Source of the DNA: CAYMRB01 sp964392615
Lineage (GTDB): Bacteria > Planctomycetota > UBA8108
DNA: 16,168 nucleotides
Assembly: GCA_964392615.1 (NCBI GenBank)
Contig: CAYMRB010000220.1
Coordinates: 1 to 16,168, forward strand
Direction of reading: 5' to 3'
Position numbers and translations under genes: made by a program. Shown here piece by piece: positions 8,959 to 15,640 of this stretch. Below the pieces are notes generated by a model. That model had not been told where the DNA came from. It was given only the letters and a program-made list of their open reading frames with translations, and ran no database searches. Numbering within the stretch: position 1 is the first letter of the stretch; every line of letters starts with the position of its first letter.

Positions 8959-9681
8959 TCAGCTCGGTTCTCCGGAGTGCACGACCGTACCCAATCGCTC
9001 GCCCCTGAGCAATCGTTCGATGTTCCCCTTCTCGCGCACGTTGAACACGTTGATCGGCAGCGAGTTGTCCATGCACAAGCTGATCGCCGTCGAGTCCATG
9101 ACTTTCAGACGTTTCTGGAGCGCATCGATGAACGTCAGGTCCTCGTAGAACTCCGCGTCCTTGTTCGTCACAGGATCGTCGGAGTACACACCACGGACCT
9201 TCGTCCCCTTCGCCAGCAGATCTGCGCGCACCTGGAGCGCGCGCAGTGCCGCCGTCGTGTCGGTCGTGAAATACGGATGCCCCGTACCGCCCGCGAGGAT
9301 CACCACCCGCCCCTTCTCGAGGTGGCGCAGGCAGCGGCGGCGGATGAACGGCTCCGCGAGGTCGTTCACGGGGATCGCCGACTGCACGCGCGTCTCGACG
9401 CCCAGCTTCTCGAGGGACGACTGGAGCGCCAACGCGTTCATGATCGTCGCCAACATCCCCATGTGGTCGCCGGTCACGCGGCCGATCTCGTCGCCGGCGA
9501 TCTGCGACCCACGCAGGAAATTGCCGCCCCCACACACCATGGCGAGGCTCGTGGAGCTGCCTTCGAGCCCCGCCCGAATCTGGGCCGCCAACTCGTGGAC
9601 CTTCTCGGGCTCGACGCCGAACCCTCCCGGTCCACACAACAGCTCGCCCGATAGCTTCAACAACACTCGGCGCTCGGCCAT
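8959..9681 (-). CDS. pyrH: UMP kinase (uridylate kinase)
   Basis: This 240-residue protein is the bacterial hexameric UMP kinase of the amino-acid-kinase fold, which makes UDP from UMP and ATP in pyrimidine biosynthesis. Visible motifs are the N-terminal KLSGELL with K9, the glycine loop GGGNFLRG (51-58), GDHMGMLATIMNALAL (71-86), and the nucleotide-binding segment GGTGHPYFTTDTTAAL (131-146), followed by YSDDP (166-170). Start ATG 9681 has a purine-rich AGAGGACGGAA upstream. It normally follows rpsB-tsf; here tsf is absent and the gene is separated from rpsB by 263 bp holding a palindrome and a promoter candidate. Activity in other bacteria is controlled by GTP and UTP; that cannot be judged here. 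Confidence 0.97.
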   Translation of the reverse strand: MAERRVLLKLSGELLCGPGGFGVEPEKVHELAAQIRAGLEGSSTSLAMVCGGGNFLRGSQIAGDEIGRVTGDHMGMLATIMNALALQSSLEKLGVETRVQSAIPVNDLAEPFIRRRCLRHLEKGRVVILAGGTGHPYFTTDTTAALRALQVRADLLAKGTKVRGVYSDDPVTNKDAEFYEDLTFIDALQKRLKVMDSTAISLCMDNSLPINVFNVREKGNIERLLRGERLGTVVHSGEPS

Positions 9682-9773
9682 CGTTCCGTCCTCTCGTCGC
9701 CTGTCGCTTCTCGGTTCACTTCTTCGCAGCCCGTCGGGTGTCTGGTCGACGGCCGTCAGCGGAGATACCGAGG

Positions 9774-9803
9774 ATAGGAGCGCGCAGGCCGCGAAGCTGT
9801 CAA
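9774..9803 (-). promoter_or_regulatory. Promoter candidate for pyrH-frr
   Basis: On the minus strand a perfect -35 TTGACA (9798-9803) is followed 18 bp later by TCCTAT (9774-9779), a poor -10 with 3 of 6 matches; TATCCT (9771-9776) at 21-bp spacing is an alternative. It lies about 93 bp before the pyrH ATG and directly after a T6 run, so pyrH-frr may be transcribed apart from rpsB. Confidence 0.35.
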
Positions 9804-9805
9804 CG

Positions 9806-9840
9806 AAAAAAGCTCGACGCCGGACGGAACGATGCGGCGC
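9806..9840 (-). terminator. Possible weak rho-independent terminator after rpsB
   Basis: On the minus strand GCGCCG (9835-9840) can pair with CGGCGT (9817-9822, one G-U pair), and a T6 run lies at 9811-9806. The 12-nt loop and the 5-nt gap between stem and T run make it a poor terminator, so this is a weak call. Confidence 0.25.
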
Positions 9841-9861
9841 GATGTGTGGTGCGCGAGAGCA

Positions 9862-9948
9862 CTCAGTGCCGTGTATCGCAAATATCGGTGCATATCGAGC
9901 GGATCTGCCGCTCGATATGCACAGGTATTTGCGACAGGCGGTACTCAG
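9862..9948. repeat. Long near-perfect palindrome in the rpsB-pyrH gap
   Basis: The core arms at 9876-9902 and 9908-9934 are 27 nt each, match at 25 of 27 positions when one is reverse-complemented, and enclose a 5-nt loop (ATCTG). An outer pair, 9862-9871 against about 9939-9948, matches at about 8 of 10 positions and overlaps the rpsB stop codon. The arms are richer in A and T than their surroundings. There is no adjacent T run at the core. It sits where tsf is normally found. It may be a repetitive palindromic element, a 3' mRNA-stabilising hairpin or an operator. Confidence 0.85.
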
Positions 9949-10958
9949 CTCGCGGGCGGAGCGGCCGGAGGCTCGTTCGCGGCTGGCGCGGCCTCGGCAC
10001 CGGACTCCGGTGCGGGCGGAGCGCTTGGCGCGGCGGCCGGCGGCGGCGGAGCGGGCGCGGCGGCCGGCGGCGGCGGAGCGGGCGCGGCGGCCGGCGGCGG
10101 AGCGGCCGGGGCCGCTGGTGCCTCGGCAGGCTTGTCGGCAGCGGGCTTCGGCGCCATCGCTGCGGCGTCGGACGCTGCGGCAGCCTTGCGCCTCGCGGCA
10201 GCGGCGGCGGCGGCCTCTGCGGCCTGACGCTTCTCTTCCTCGGCCTTTGCTCGTGCGAGCTCGGCCTGCTGCTTCGCGTAGCGCTCGCGACCGGAGCTGA
10301 TAGCGTCCGCCAGGATGCGCAGAATGACCTGGATCGACCGGTACGCGTCATCGTTACCGGGGATGACCAAGTCGGCCAGACGCGGATCGCAGTCCGTGTC
10401 GACGATCGCGACGACCGGGATGCCACACTTGCGAGCCTCTCGCACGGCGATGTGCTCGCGACGAATGTCGACGACCACCAAACAGCCGGGAAGCTCCTTC
10501 ATCCGCCGCAGACCCTGGAGGTTGCGGAAGATCTTGCGCCGCTCGCGTCGCAGGCGCGACACGTGCTTCTTCGAGTACTGCTCGATCGCGCCGCTCTCCT
10601 CGAGAGCCTCGAGTTCCTCGAGCCGCTTGAGCCGGCTGCGGATCGTGTGGAAGTTCGTCAGCGATCCACCGAGCCAACGCTCGGAGGACCAGTGCATGTT
10701 GCAGCGCTTCGCCTCGCGCTCGACGAGCACCTTCGCCTGGCGCTTCGTGCCGATGAAGACGACGTCCTTGCCCGAAGCCGCCAATTGCGTCAGGAAGTTC
10801 GACGCCCGCACGATGCCGCGAAGCGTCTGGCGGATGTCGATGATGTGAATCAGGTTGCGCTTGCCGAAGATGTACGGCGCCATCTTCGGATGCCAACGGC
10901 TGACTCGATGCCCGAAGTGGACTCCTGCCTCGATGATCTCTTTGACGTCGACGGACAC
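9945..10958 (-). CDS. rpsB: 30S ribosomal protein S2 with long Ala/Pro-rich C-terminal tail
   Basis: Residues 1-230 are a full S2 protein of the small ribosomal subunit, with EAGVHFGHRVSRWHPKM (10-26), RWLGGSLTNFHTI (94-106) and PGNDDAYRSIQVIL (200-213). I chose GTG 10958 because GGAG lies 6 nt upstream; it gives 337 residues starting MSVDVKEIIEAGVHFGH, as in other S2 proteins. An in-frame TTG at 10979 would lie upstream of that ribosome site. S2 is usually about 230-260 residues. The extra ~107 are a charged Ala/Glu/Lys/Arg-rich segment (about 231-258) and then an Ala/Pro tail with a 9-residue repeat. The tsf gene normally found next is missing. The 256-bp leader could support S2 autoregulation as known in other bacteria, but I see no specific element. 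Confidence 0.96.
   Translation of the reverse strand: MSVDVKEIIEAGVHFGHRVSRWHPKMAPYIFGKRNLIHIIDIRQTLRGIVRASNFLTQLAASGKDVVFIGTKRQAKVLVEREAKRCNMHWSSERWLGGSLTNFHTIRSRLKRLEELEALEESGAIEQYSKKHVSRLRRERRKIFRNLQGLRRMKELPGCLVVVDIRREHIAVREARKCGIPVVAIVDTDCDPRLADLVIPGNDDAYRSIQVILRILADAISSGRERYAKQQAELARAKAEEEKRQAAEAAAAAAARRKAAAASDAAAMAPKPAADKPAEAPAAPAAPPPAAAPAPPPPAAAPAPPPPAAAPSAPPAPESGAEAAPAANEPPAAPPAS
10029..10105 (-). repeat. 27-bp tandem repeat in the rpsB tail
   Basis: Two identical 27-bp units occupy 10029-10055 and 10056-10082, and a third, shortened by one GGC triplet, starts at 10083. Each unit encodes nine residues of the APAPPPPAA type. Because the unit length is a multiple of three, copy-number change would keep the S2 frame. 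Confidence 0.9.
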
Positions 10959-10961
10959 GGA

Positions 10962-10970
10962 AATCTCCTT
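10962..10970 (-). promoter_or_regulatory. rpsB: Strong Shine-Dalgarno site that sets the rpsB start
   Basis: On the minus strand AAGGAG is followed by ATTTCC and then GTG 10958. The 6-nt spacing is ideal and places the start after the upstream in-frame TTG at 10979. Confidence 0.8.
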
Positions 10971-11178
10971 TCGACCCAACGATCATGCTCGAGGGGTCGC
11001 CGGCGTGCCGCTTCGGTTGCTGTGGGGCCGGTCAGTACTTGTCGAGGTGCCTCGTCGCCCGGGCGCCGCGGCCGTCAAGCCGTCCTCGGGCGTCCATCGG
11101 CCCCTCGGGGGTGCGAATGGATCAAATGGAACCAGATCGTCCCGGTGGATCTTGGCGCCCCCAGGACGGAAACGCGCG

Positions 11179-11207
11179 ACGGTAACACAGGCCGGCGGAC
11201 GGGTCAA
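11179..11207 (-). promoter_or_regulatory. Promoter candidate for rpsB
   Basis: On the minus strand TTGACC (11202-11207, 5 of 6) and TACCGT (11179-11184, 3 of 6) are 17 bp apart, with a TGT extended -10 in front of TACCGT. It begins only a few bases after the oxidoreductase stop codon and would give a leader of about 210 nt for rpsB. The rest of the 256-bp gap holds nothing else I recognise. Confidence 0.4.
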
Positions 11208-11214
11208 CCGGCTG

Positions 11215-12375
11215 TTAGGCCGACTCCCCGGCGTGGCCGTGGCCGTCGCCGTCGTCGTTCTCGGCCTCCGAGCCGTCTTCGGCGGCCCCTCGCTCGCCGA
11301 GGACGTCGTGGTCCGTGAACATCAGCTGCCGGGTGACGAACGACTCCTGCTGCGCCTGGATCATCTCCTGGATCCGGACCGCGATCTCGATCGCCTGCAG
11401 TCCGTGAGCGCCGGTCACCACGGGCTCCCGCCCGGTGCGCACGGCGAGCAGGAACGAGTTCAGCTCGTTCTTCAGGGGCTCATCCGGCGCGATGTGGAGC
11501 TGCTCGATGGTGAAGAACTGGGTGAAGATGGGGTAGGGCCCCTGGCTCTCCTCCATCTTCGCCATCTCCTTGAAGTCGATGTTCTTGCGATCGAAGCCTT
11601 CCTTCAGCCCGATCCGCATGCCGGTCTTGGCGACGTAATCGAGCGAGATGTACGCCTCGCGGCAGAAGATCCGCATCTTGCGGCTCTTCTGAATCGCCAC
11701 CCGACTCGACTTCACCAGCGCGGTACAGCCGTTCTCGAACGTCAACCGCGCGTGGGCGAGATCCTCCGTCTCCGACAGGACGCACGCTCCGAACGCGTCG
11801 AGCGCCACGACCGGCGAGTTGACCAGATTCAGCACGATGTCGATATCGTGGATCATCAGGTCGAGGATCACGCTCGTCTCCACCGATCGGAAGCTGAACG
11901 GGTGGATGCGATCGCACTCGATGAACGCCGGCTCGCGTATCCGGGGGTGCGCCGCGAGCACGACGGGGTTGAACCGCTCGATGTGCCCCACCTGCAGCGT
12001 CACGCCGTGTTCTGCGGCCAGGCGGATCAGATCCTGCGCCTGCGGCACGGTCGACGTCATCGGCTTTTCGACGAGCACCGACACGCCCGCTTCGACGCAG
12101 GCCTTCGCCACGTCGAAGTGAGTCGGTGTCGGCGTCACGACGCTGACCGCGTGGACCTGGGACAGGAGCTCCGGGGTCAGCTCGGGATACGCAGGCACCC
12201 CGAGGTTCGCGCCGATCTGACGCCCTTGCGCCTCGTCGACGTCGATGATTCCGATCAGCTCGACGCCGTCGAGCTCCGTGTACACGCGAGCGTGTTGTTT
12301 GCCGAGATGGCCAACACCGACCACGAGGACGCGTGCGGGTTCGTTTTCCCCGGGTCGTTTCGGCTCCACAGCCAT
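11215..12375 (-). CDS. Gfo/Idh/MocA-family NAD(P)-dependent oxidoreductase
   Basis: This 386-residue protein belongs to the Gfo/Idh/MocA family, which oxidises or reduces sugar hydroxyl or keto groups with NAD(P). The Rossmann loop GVGHLGKQHA is at residues 20-29, the family's EKP motif at 103-105, and the catalytic-region LDLMIHDIDIVL at 171-182. The C-terminus ends in an acidic, His/Gly-rich tail (about 360-386). I chose ATG 12375, 37 bp after the lpxA stop; longer in-frame starts up to 12519 would overlap lpxA. Its place directly after lpxA recalls GnnA, the UDP-GlcNAc 3-dehydrogenase of Acidithiobacillus, which works with the aminotransferase GnnB to make diamino-sugar lipid A. No gnnB is seen here, so the substrate remains open and another nucleotide-sugar role is possible. 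Confidence 0.9.
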   Translation of the reverse strand: MAVEPKRPGENEPARVLVVGVGHLGKQHARVYTELDGVELIGIIDVDEAQGRQIGANLGVPAYPELTPELLSQVHAVSVVTPTPTHFDVAKACVEAGVSVLVEKPMTSTVPQAQDLIRLAAEHGVTLQVGHIERFNPVVLAAHPRIREPAFIECDRIHPFSFRSVETSVILDLMIHDIDIVLNLVNSPVVALDAFGACVLSETEDLAHARLTFENGCTALVKSSRVAIQKSRKMRIFCREAYISLDYVAKTGMRIGLKEGFDRKNIDFKEMAKMEESQGPYPIFTQFFTIEQLHIAPDEPLKNELNSFLLAVRTGREPVVTGAHGLQAIEIAVRIQEMIQAQQESFVTRQLMFTDHDVLGERGAAEDGSEAENDDGDGHGHAGESA

Positions 12376-12412
12376 ATGGGGGACTCGTCGCTTCAGGGGC
12401 TGTTCAGGAGGT

Positions 12413-13234
12413 TCAGGGCTGCCGTGCACGCCCCTTCTTTCCCGACTCGGTTCGCTCGAGGAACTCGAGCAGGGTCTGGATTTCCTTGACGTGGCCCAGC
12501 GTGCTGCGCAGGTGGGCAACCGCGTCGCTCCGCGGCATGCGATCGCGGAACAGCCAGCGATGCGCTTCCTTCAGGGCGGCGATCGAATCGTCGTCTACGC
12601 CGCGCCGTGACAGACCGACCTTGTTCACGGACCAAATCTTCAGCGGATTGCCTTCCGCCAGCAGGAACGGTGGCACGTCGTGATTGACACGAGTCATGCC
12701 CCCGATGAATGCGCTCTGCCCGATCGTCACGAAGTGATGCACGGCGGCCATGCCCCCGAACGTCGCGTGGCGTTCGACGTACACGTGCCCGCCGAGAAGA
12801 ACGCTGTTCGCCAGGATGATGCCGTCCTCGAGGACGCAGTCGTGCGCGACGTGACAGCACGCCATCAGCAGGTTCCGCGATCCGATGCGCGTCCCACCGC
12901 CACCGAGGCGCGTGCCGCCGTGAATCGTCACGCATTCCCGGATCGTGTTGCCCGCGCCGATATCCAGCCAGCTGTCCTCTCCCGCGTACTTCTTGTCCTG
13001 GGGCTCAGCGCCGAGCACGGCCCCCGGATAGATCTCGTTCTCCTCGCCCAGGGCCGTGTTCGCGACCAGCGTCACGTTATTGTGCAGGTGACACCCGTTG
13101 CCGACGCGACAGTTCGGCCCGATGAACGAAAACGGACCGATCTCGACGTCGTCCCCGACCTCTGCGGTCGGATGGACGTAGACGTTCTCGAACCGGAAGG
13201 AGAGCTCAGCGGTCTTCCTCGACGACCAAAACAC
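12413..13234 (-). CDS. lpxA: Acyl-ACP--UDP-N-acetylglucosamine O-acyltransferase
   Basis: LpxA transfers a 3-hydroxyacyl chain from ACP to UDP-GlcNAc, the first step of lipid A synthesis in the cytoplasm. The 273-residue protein has the left-handed beta-helix hexapeptide pattern across residues about 20-190 and a helical C-terminus. The catalytic histidine is H131 in HVAHDC (E. coli H125), and H150 matches E. coli H144. G179 aligns with E. coli G173, the acyl-length ruler, which suits a long hydroxyacyl chain. H167 replaces E. coli Q161. The GTG start at 13234 has AAGAGG 7 nt upstream; the first ~20 residues form a short extension before the usual HPTA. It lies 30 bp after lpxC-fabZ and 37 bp before the oxidoreductase, probably in one operon. 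Confidence 0.96.
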   Translation of the reverse strand: MFWSSRKTAELSFRFENVYVHPTAEVGDDVEIGPFSFIGPNCRVGNGCHLHNNVTLVANTALGEENEIYPGAVLGAEPQDKKYAGEDSWLDIGAGNTIRECVTIHGGTRLGGGGTRIGSRNLLMACCHVAHDCVLEDGIILANSVLLGGHVYVERHATFGGMAAVHHFVTIGQSAFIGGMTRVNHDVPPFLLAEGNPLKIWSVNKVGLSRRGVDDDSIAALKEAHRWLFRDRMPRSDAVAHLRSTLGHVKEIQTLLEFLERTESGKKGRARQP

Positions 13235-13264
13235 GGCGTAGCCTCTTCAACGGGCCTGAGCGCC

Positions 13265-14719
13265 TCACACGCGCCGCACGATCGGTCGCGCCAACTCGGC
13301 GGCTCCGATCTCTGTGGGCATGATCATGAAACGGATATCCGCTTCGGAAACCAAGGCGCCATCGACAAGCGCCCGCGCCGCAACTTGCGCGGTGCGGGGC
13401 TTCATCACCTTCAAGTCGACCTCGAGCTCGAGCTGGTCGCCCGGCACCACAGGCCGGCGAAACTTGACCCGATCGAGCGACAGCAGATACGCGGAGCGAC
13501 CGCGGTTCTGCTCGTGTTCCAGTAGCATGACGCCGCCCACCTGGGCCATCGCCTCCACCACCAGCACACCGGGCATCACGGGCCGGCCCGGAAAATGCCC
13601 GCGGAAGAATTCCTCATTATACGTGACGGACTTCAACCCGCGCGCAAACTTGCCGTCGCGGATCTCGACGATCCGATCGACGAGGAGGAACGGGTAGCGA
13701 TGGGGCAGCGTCGCCTCGATCACCCGAACATCGAGCGGGCCGATGACCGTCCCCTCGAGGCTGGCGGGCCTCGCACCGTCGCCAGTCGCACCGTCGCCAG
13801 TCGCGGACTTCGAGTCCGTAGAAGGCGCGGCGGGCTTGGCGGGGCCGGCTGCCTCGACGAGACTCTGCGCGAGGCGGACGTTCAGGTCGTGGCCGCTCCG
13901 AATCGCCTGGACGCGGCCGCGAATCCGCCGTCCGGCGAGGAAGAGATCGCCGAGCAGATCGAGGACCTTGTGTCGGACGAACTCGTCGTCGAATCGCAGC
14001 GTGTTCTCGATGATGCCGTCGCGTCCGAGGACGAGGGTGTTGTCCGTCGACGCGCCCTTGCCCAGACCGGCGGCGCGCAAGGCGTCGACCTCCTCGACCA
14101 GCACGAACGTCCGCGCCGGCGCGATCTCGGTCGCGAAGGTCTCTTCGTCGAGACGGATCGACAGGAACTGCGTTCCCAGCCGAGGCGTGTCGTAGTCGAG
14201 CGTGTACGCGATCTCCAGGCCGCCCGAGCCGTTGGACGGAATCGCGACGACGCTGGCGTTGCCGTCGGCGAGCGCCACCGACTCCGCGACGACGAGCTCC
14301 GGCGCGGCCGCGTCGAGCTCCGTCGTGCCCACCGCCCGCAGCGCCTCGTAGAACGGCAGCGCGCTACCGTCCATGCCGGGAACCTCCGGCCCGTCGAGAC
14401 GCACCTCGGCGTTGTGGATCCCCATGGCGCAGAAGGTCGCGAGCAGGTGCTCGATCGTGTGGACCTCCACCTCCGCGCCGTCCGGTCCGCGCGCGGCGAT
14501 CGCCGTGCGTCGCGGAAGGTCCTTGAGGTTCTCGATCCTCGCTTCGACTCGCGGCGCGCCGGGCAGGTCGGTACGCACGAAAACGATGCCGGTGTCGGCG
14601 TTCGCCGGGAGAATCTCCGCGCGCACCTCGGCGCCGGTGTGCAGGCCGACGCCTGTCACCTCGGTGCTACCTGCAACCGTCTTCTGTCTCGCCATGGACT
14701 CGGATTTGGACTCGGGCAT
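13265..14719 (-). CDS. lpxC/fabZ: LpxC-FabZ fusion: UDP-3-O-acyl-GlcNAc deacetylase / 3-hydroxyacyl-ACP dehydratase
   Basis: This 484-residue protein joins two enzymes. Residues about 10-290 are LpxC, the zinc deacetylase that commits the pathway to lipid A: H91 (TIEHLL), H250 and D254 (VRHKVLDLLGDL) fit the zinc ligands, and H277 in SGHDLN the catalytic histidine. Residues about 328-484 are FabZ, which dehydrates 3-hydroxyacyl-ACP: H375 (FFRGHFPG) and E389 (VVEAMAQ) are the catalytic pair, 14 apart as in E. coli. The linker (about 291-322) is low-complexity Ala/Gly/Asp. Such fusions are known in Bacteroidota and some other lineages. Start ATG 14719 lies 14 bp after the skp stop; ATG 14695 is a possible later start. 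The frame stays open far upstream inside skp, but that is overlap, not coding. Confidence 0.95.
   Translation of the reverse strand: MPESKSESMARQKTVAGSTEVTGVGLHTGAEVRAEILPANADTGIVFVRTDLPGAPRVEARIENLKDLPRRTAIAARGPDGAEVEVHTIEHLLATFCAMGIHNAEVRLDGPEVPGMDGSALPFYEALRAVGTTELDAAAPELVVAESVALADGNASVVAIPSNGSGGLEIAYTLDYDTPRLGTQFLSIRLDEETFATEIAPARTFVLVEEVDALRAAGLGKGASTDNTLVLGRDGIIENTLRFDDEFVRHKVLDLLGDLFLAGRRIRGRVQAIRSGHDLNVRLAQSLVEAAGPAKPAAPSTDSKSATGDGATGDGARPASLEGTVIGPLDVRVIEATLPHRYPFLLVDRIVEIRDGKFARGLKSVTYNEEFFRGHFPGRPVMPGVLVVEAMAQVGGVMLLEHEQNRGRSAYLLSLDRVKFRRPVVPGDQLELEVDLKVMKPRTAQVAARALVDGALVSEADIRFMIMPTEIGAAELARPIVRRV
13773..13802 (-). repeat. 15-bp direct repeat in the LpxC-FabZ linker
   Basis: Two identical 15-bp units, 13773-13787 and 13788-13802, encode ATGDG twice in the linker between the two enzyme domains. 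This is a small in-frame duplication in a tolerant region. Confidence 0.9.
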
Positions 14720-14733
14720 GCCGCCGCAGGGCC

Positions 14734-15330
14734 TCACTTGGCGCGCGAATAGCGCTCGTTGAGGCGCTTGACCAGTTCCTTGGTGATATCGTATTCCGGC
14801 TTGTGGTAGTGGACGATCGGCCACTGGAACCCTCGGCCGGGAGCCGCGCCCTCGGCGCGCAGACGCTTCTCGAACACCATGTCGAGGTCCTCCGCCTCGG
14901 CGAAGGCCGTGATCTCCCTGGTGATCTCGCCTTTGATCTCCTCGAGGAACGCCTTCAGGGTCTCCTCGAGCTGCTTGCCTTCCTTCTTCTGCAGGTCTTC
15001 GAGCTCCAGCTTCAGGCGGAACTGACGCTCGGCCTTGTCGCGAAAGCTGTCGGACGACCGGTCGAGCTTCTCGAGCTCCGCGTTGAGGAGCTTCAACTCC
15101 TCGACGGTCTGCTCGACGCGGCCCCTGACCCCATCGATCTGCGCCTGGAGGACGGCCTGGCGATCCTTGCTCTTCGCGTAGCTTTCGAAGACCGCCGAGA
15201 TATCGACAACCGCCGTACGGGGCGGGAGATAGCTCGTGATCGCTTGAGCGCCGAGGAACAAGGATCCGGCGGAGACGACGATCAAGCATCCCGCCAGAAA
15301 GACCACGGACCCGTTCACCCTGCGCAACAT
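14734..15330 (-). CDS. skp: Skp/OmpH-family periplasmic chaperone
   Basis: This 198-residue protein resembles the Skp/OmpH family, trimeric periplasmic chaperones that hold unfolded outer-membrane proteins for the BAM complex. An N-terminal hydrophobic segment (about 8-30, ending GAQA) is a signal peptide or anchor. AVVDISAVFESYAKSKD (40-56) is the usual first strand and helix start, residues about 57-145 are a long charged coiled coil, and the end PEYDITKELVKRLNERY (178-194) matches the family's YDIT...LN close. ATG 15330 has GGAG 6 nt upstream. It heads a cluster with lpxC-fabZ (14-bp gap), lpxA and the oxidoreductase. The classical neighbours bamA and lpxD are not in the window. Confidence 0.87.
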   Translation of the reverse strand: MLRRVNGSVVFLAGCLIVVSAGSLFLGAQAITSYLPPRTAVVDISAVFESYAKSKDRQAVLQAQIDGVRGRVEQTVEELKLLNAELEKLDRSSDSFRDKAERQFRLKLELEDLQKKEGKQLEETLKAFLEEIKGEITREITAFAEAEDLDMVFEKRLRAEGAAPGRGFQWPIVHYHKPEYDITKELVKRLNERYSRAK

Positions 15331-15640
15331 CGTTCTCTCCCGTCTCGGCTCCGAGCTACCGCTTGGCCCCCGTCTCCGGGCGCCGATTCCTCAGGGCCGG
15401 CCATCCGAGCCGGACCTCGCGTTCCGTTTCTGGCGGCCTACCGCAGGCCACCGGCTCCGTCCCGTAACGGGCGGCGCTCCCCCTCTTTATCGGCCACCGG
15501 CGGCCGGCGGTGAAGTGCTTCCTTACGATCAGCGCGACATTCTACCGAGAACGGCTGTGGCGGAAAAGGCAAATAGCCGCCTCGAGCGCCGTTCCGCGGC
15601 TCGCCCCGAAGACTGTAAGCCACCATCACAAAAAGACTTG
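15331..15640. other. 310-bp gap between dnaB and skp
   Basis: I see no gene here. The gap holds a GC-rich palindromic stretch around 15494-15512 (CACCGGCGGCCGGCGGTG), a run of five T on the minus strand just after the dnaB stop (15630-15634) without a convincing stem, and a promoter candidate described separately. Confidence 0.7.
15539..15567 (-). promoter_or_regulatory. Promoter candidate for the skp-lpxC/fabZ-lpxA cluster
   Basis: On the minus strand TTTTCC (15562-15567, 3 of 6) and TAGAAT (15539-15544, 5 of 6) are 17 bp apart, about 209 bp before the skp ATG. The good -10 and correct spacing support it; the weak -35 does not. Confidence 0.3.

Noticed and set aside
9738..12489. Two long overlapping plus-strand open frames across rpsB and the oxidoreductase
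   Set aside because: They run antisense to well-recognised genes and show no family features.
11215..12519. A 434-codon version of the oxidoreductase
   Set aside because: The extra 48 residues overlap the end of lpxA in another frame; the Rossmann start fits ATG 12375.
13265..15289. A 674-codon version of LpxC-FabZ starting inside skp
   Set aside because: The extra N-terminal ~190 residues are the skp coil read out of frame; the LpxC homology begins just after ATG 14719.
15241..15330. A lipobox (LAGC, residues 12-15) in the Skp-like protein
   Set aside because: The cysteine sits in the middle of the hydrophobic stretch, which continues for about 15 residues after it, unlike a lipoprotein signal.
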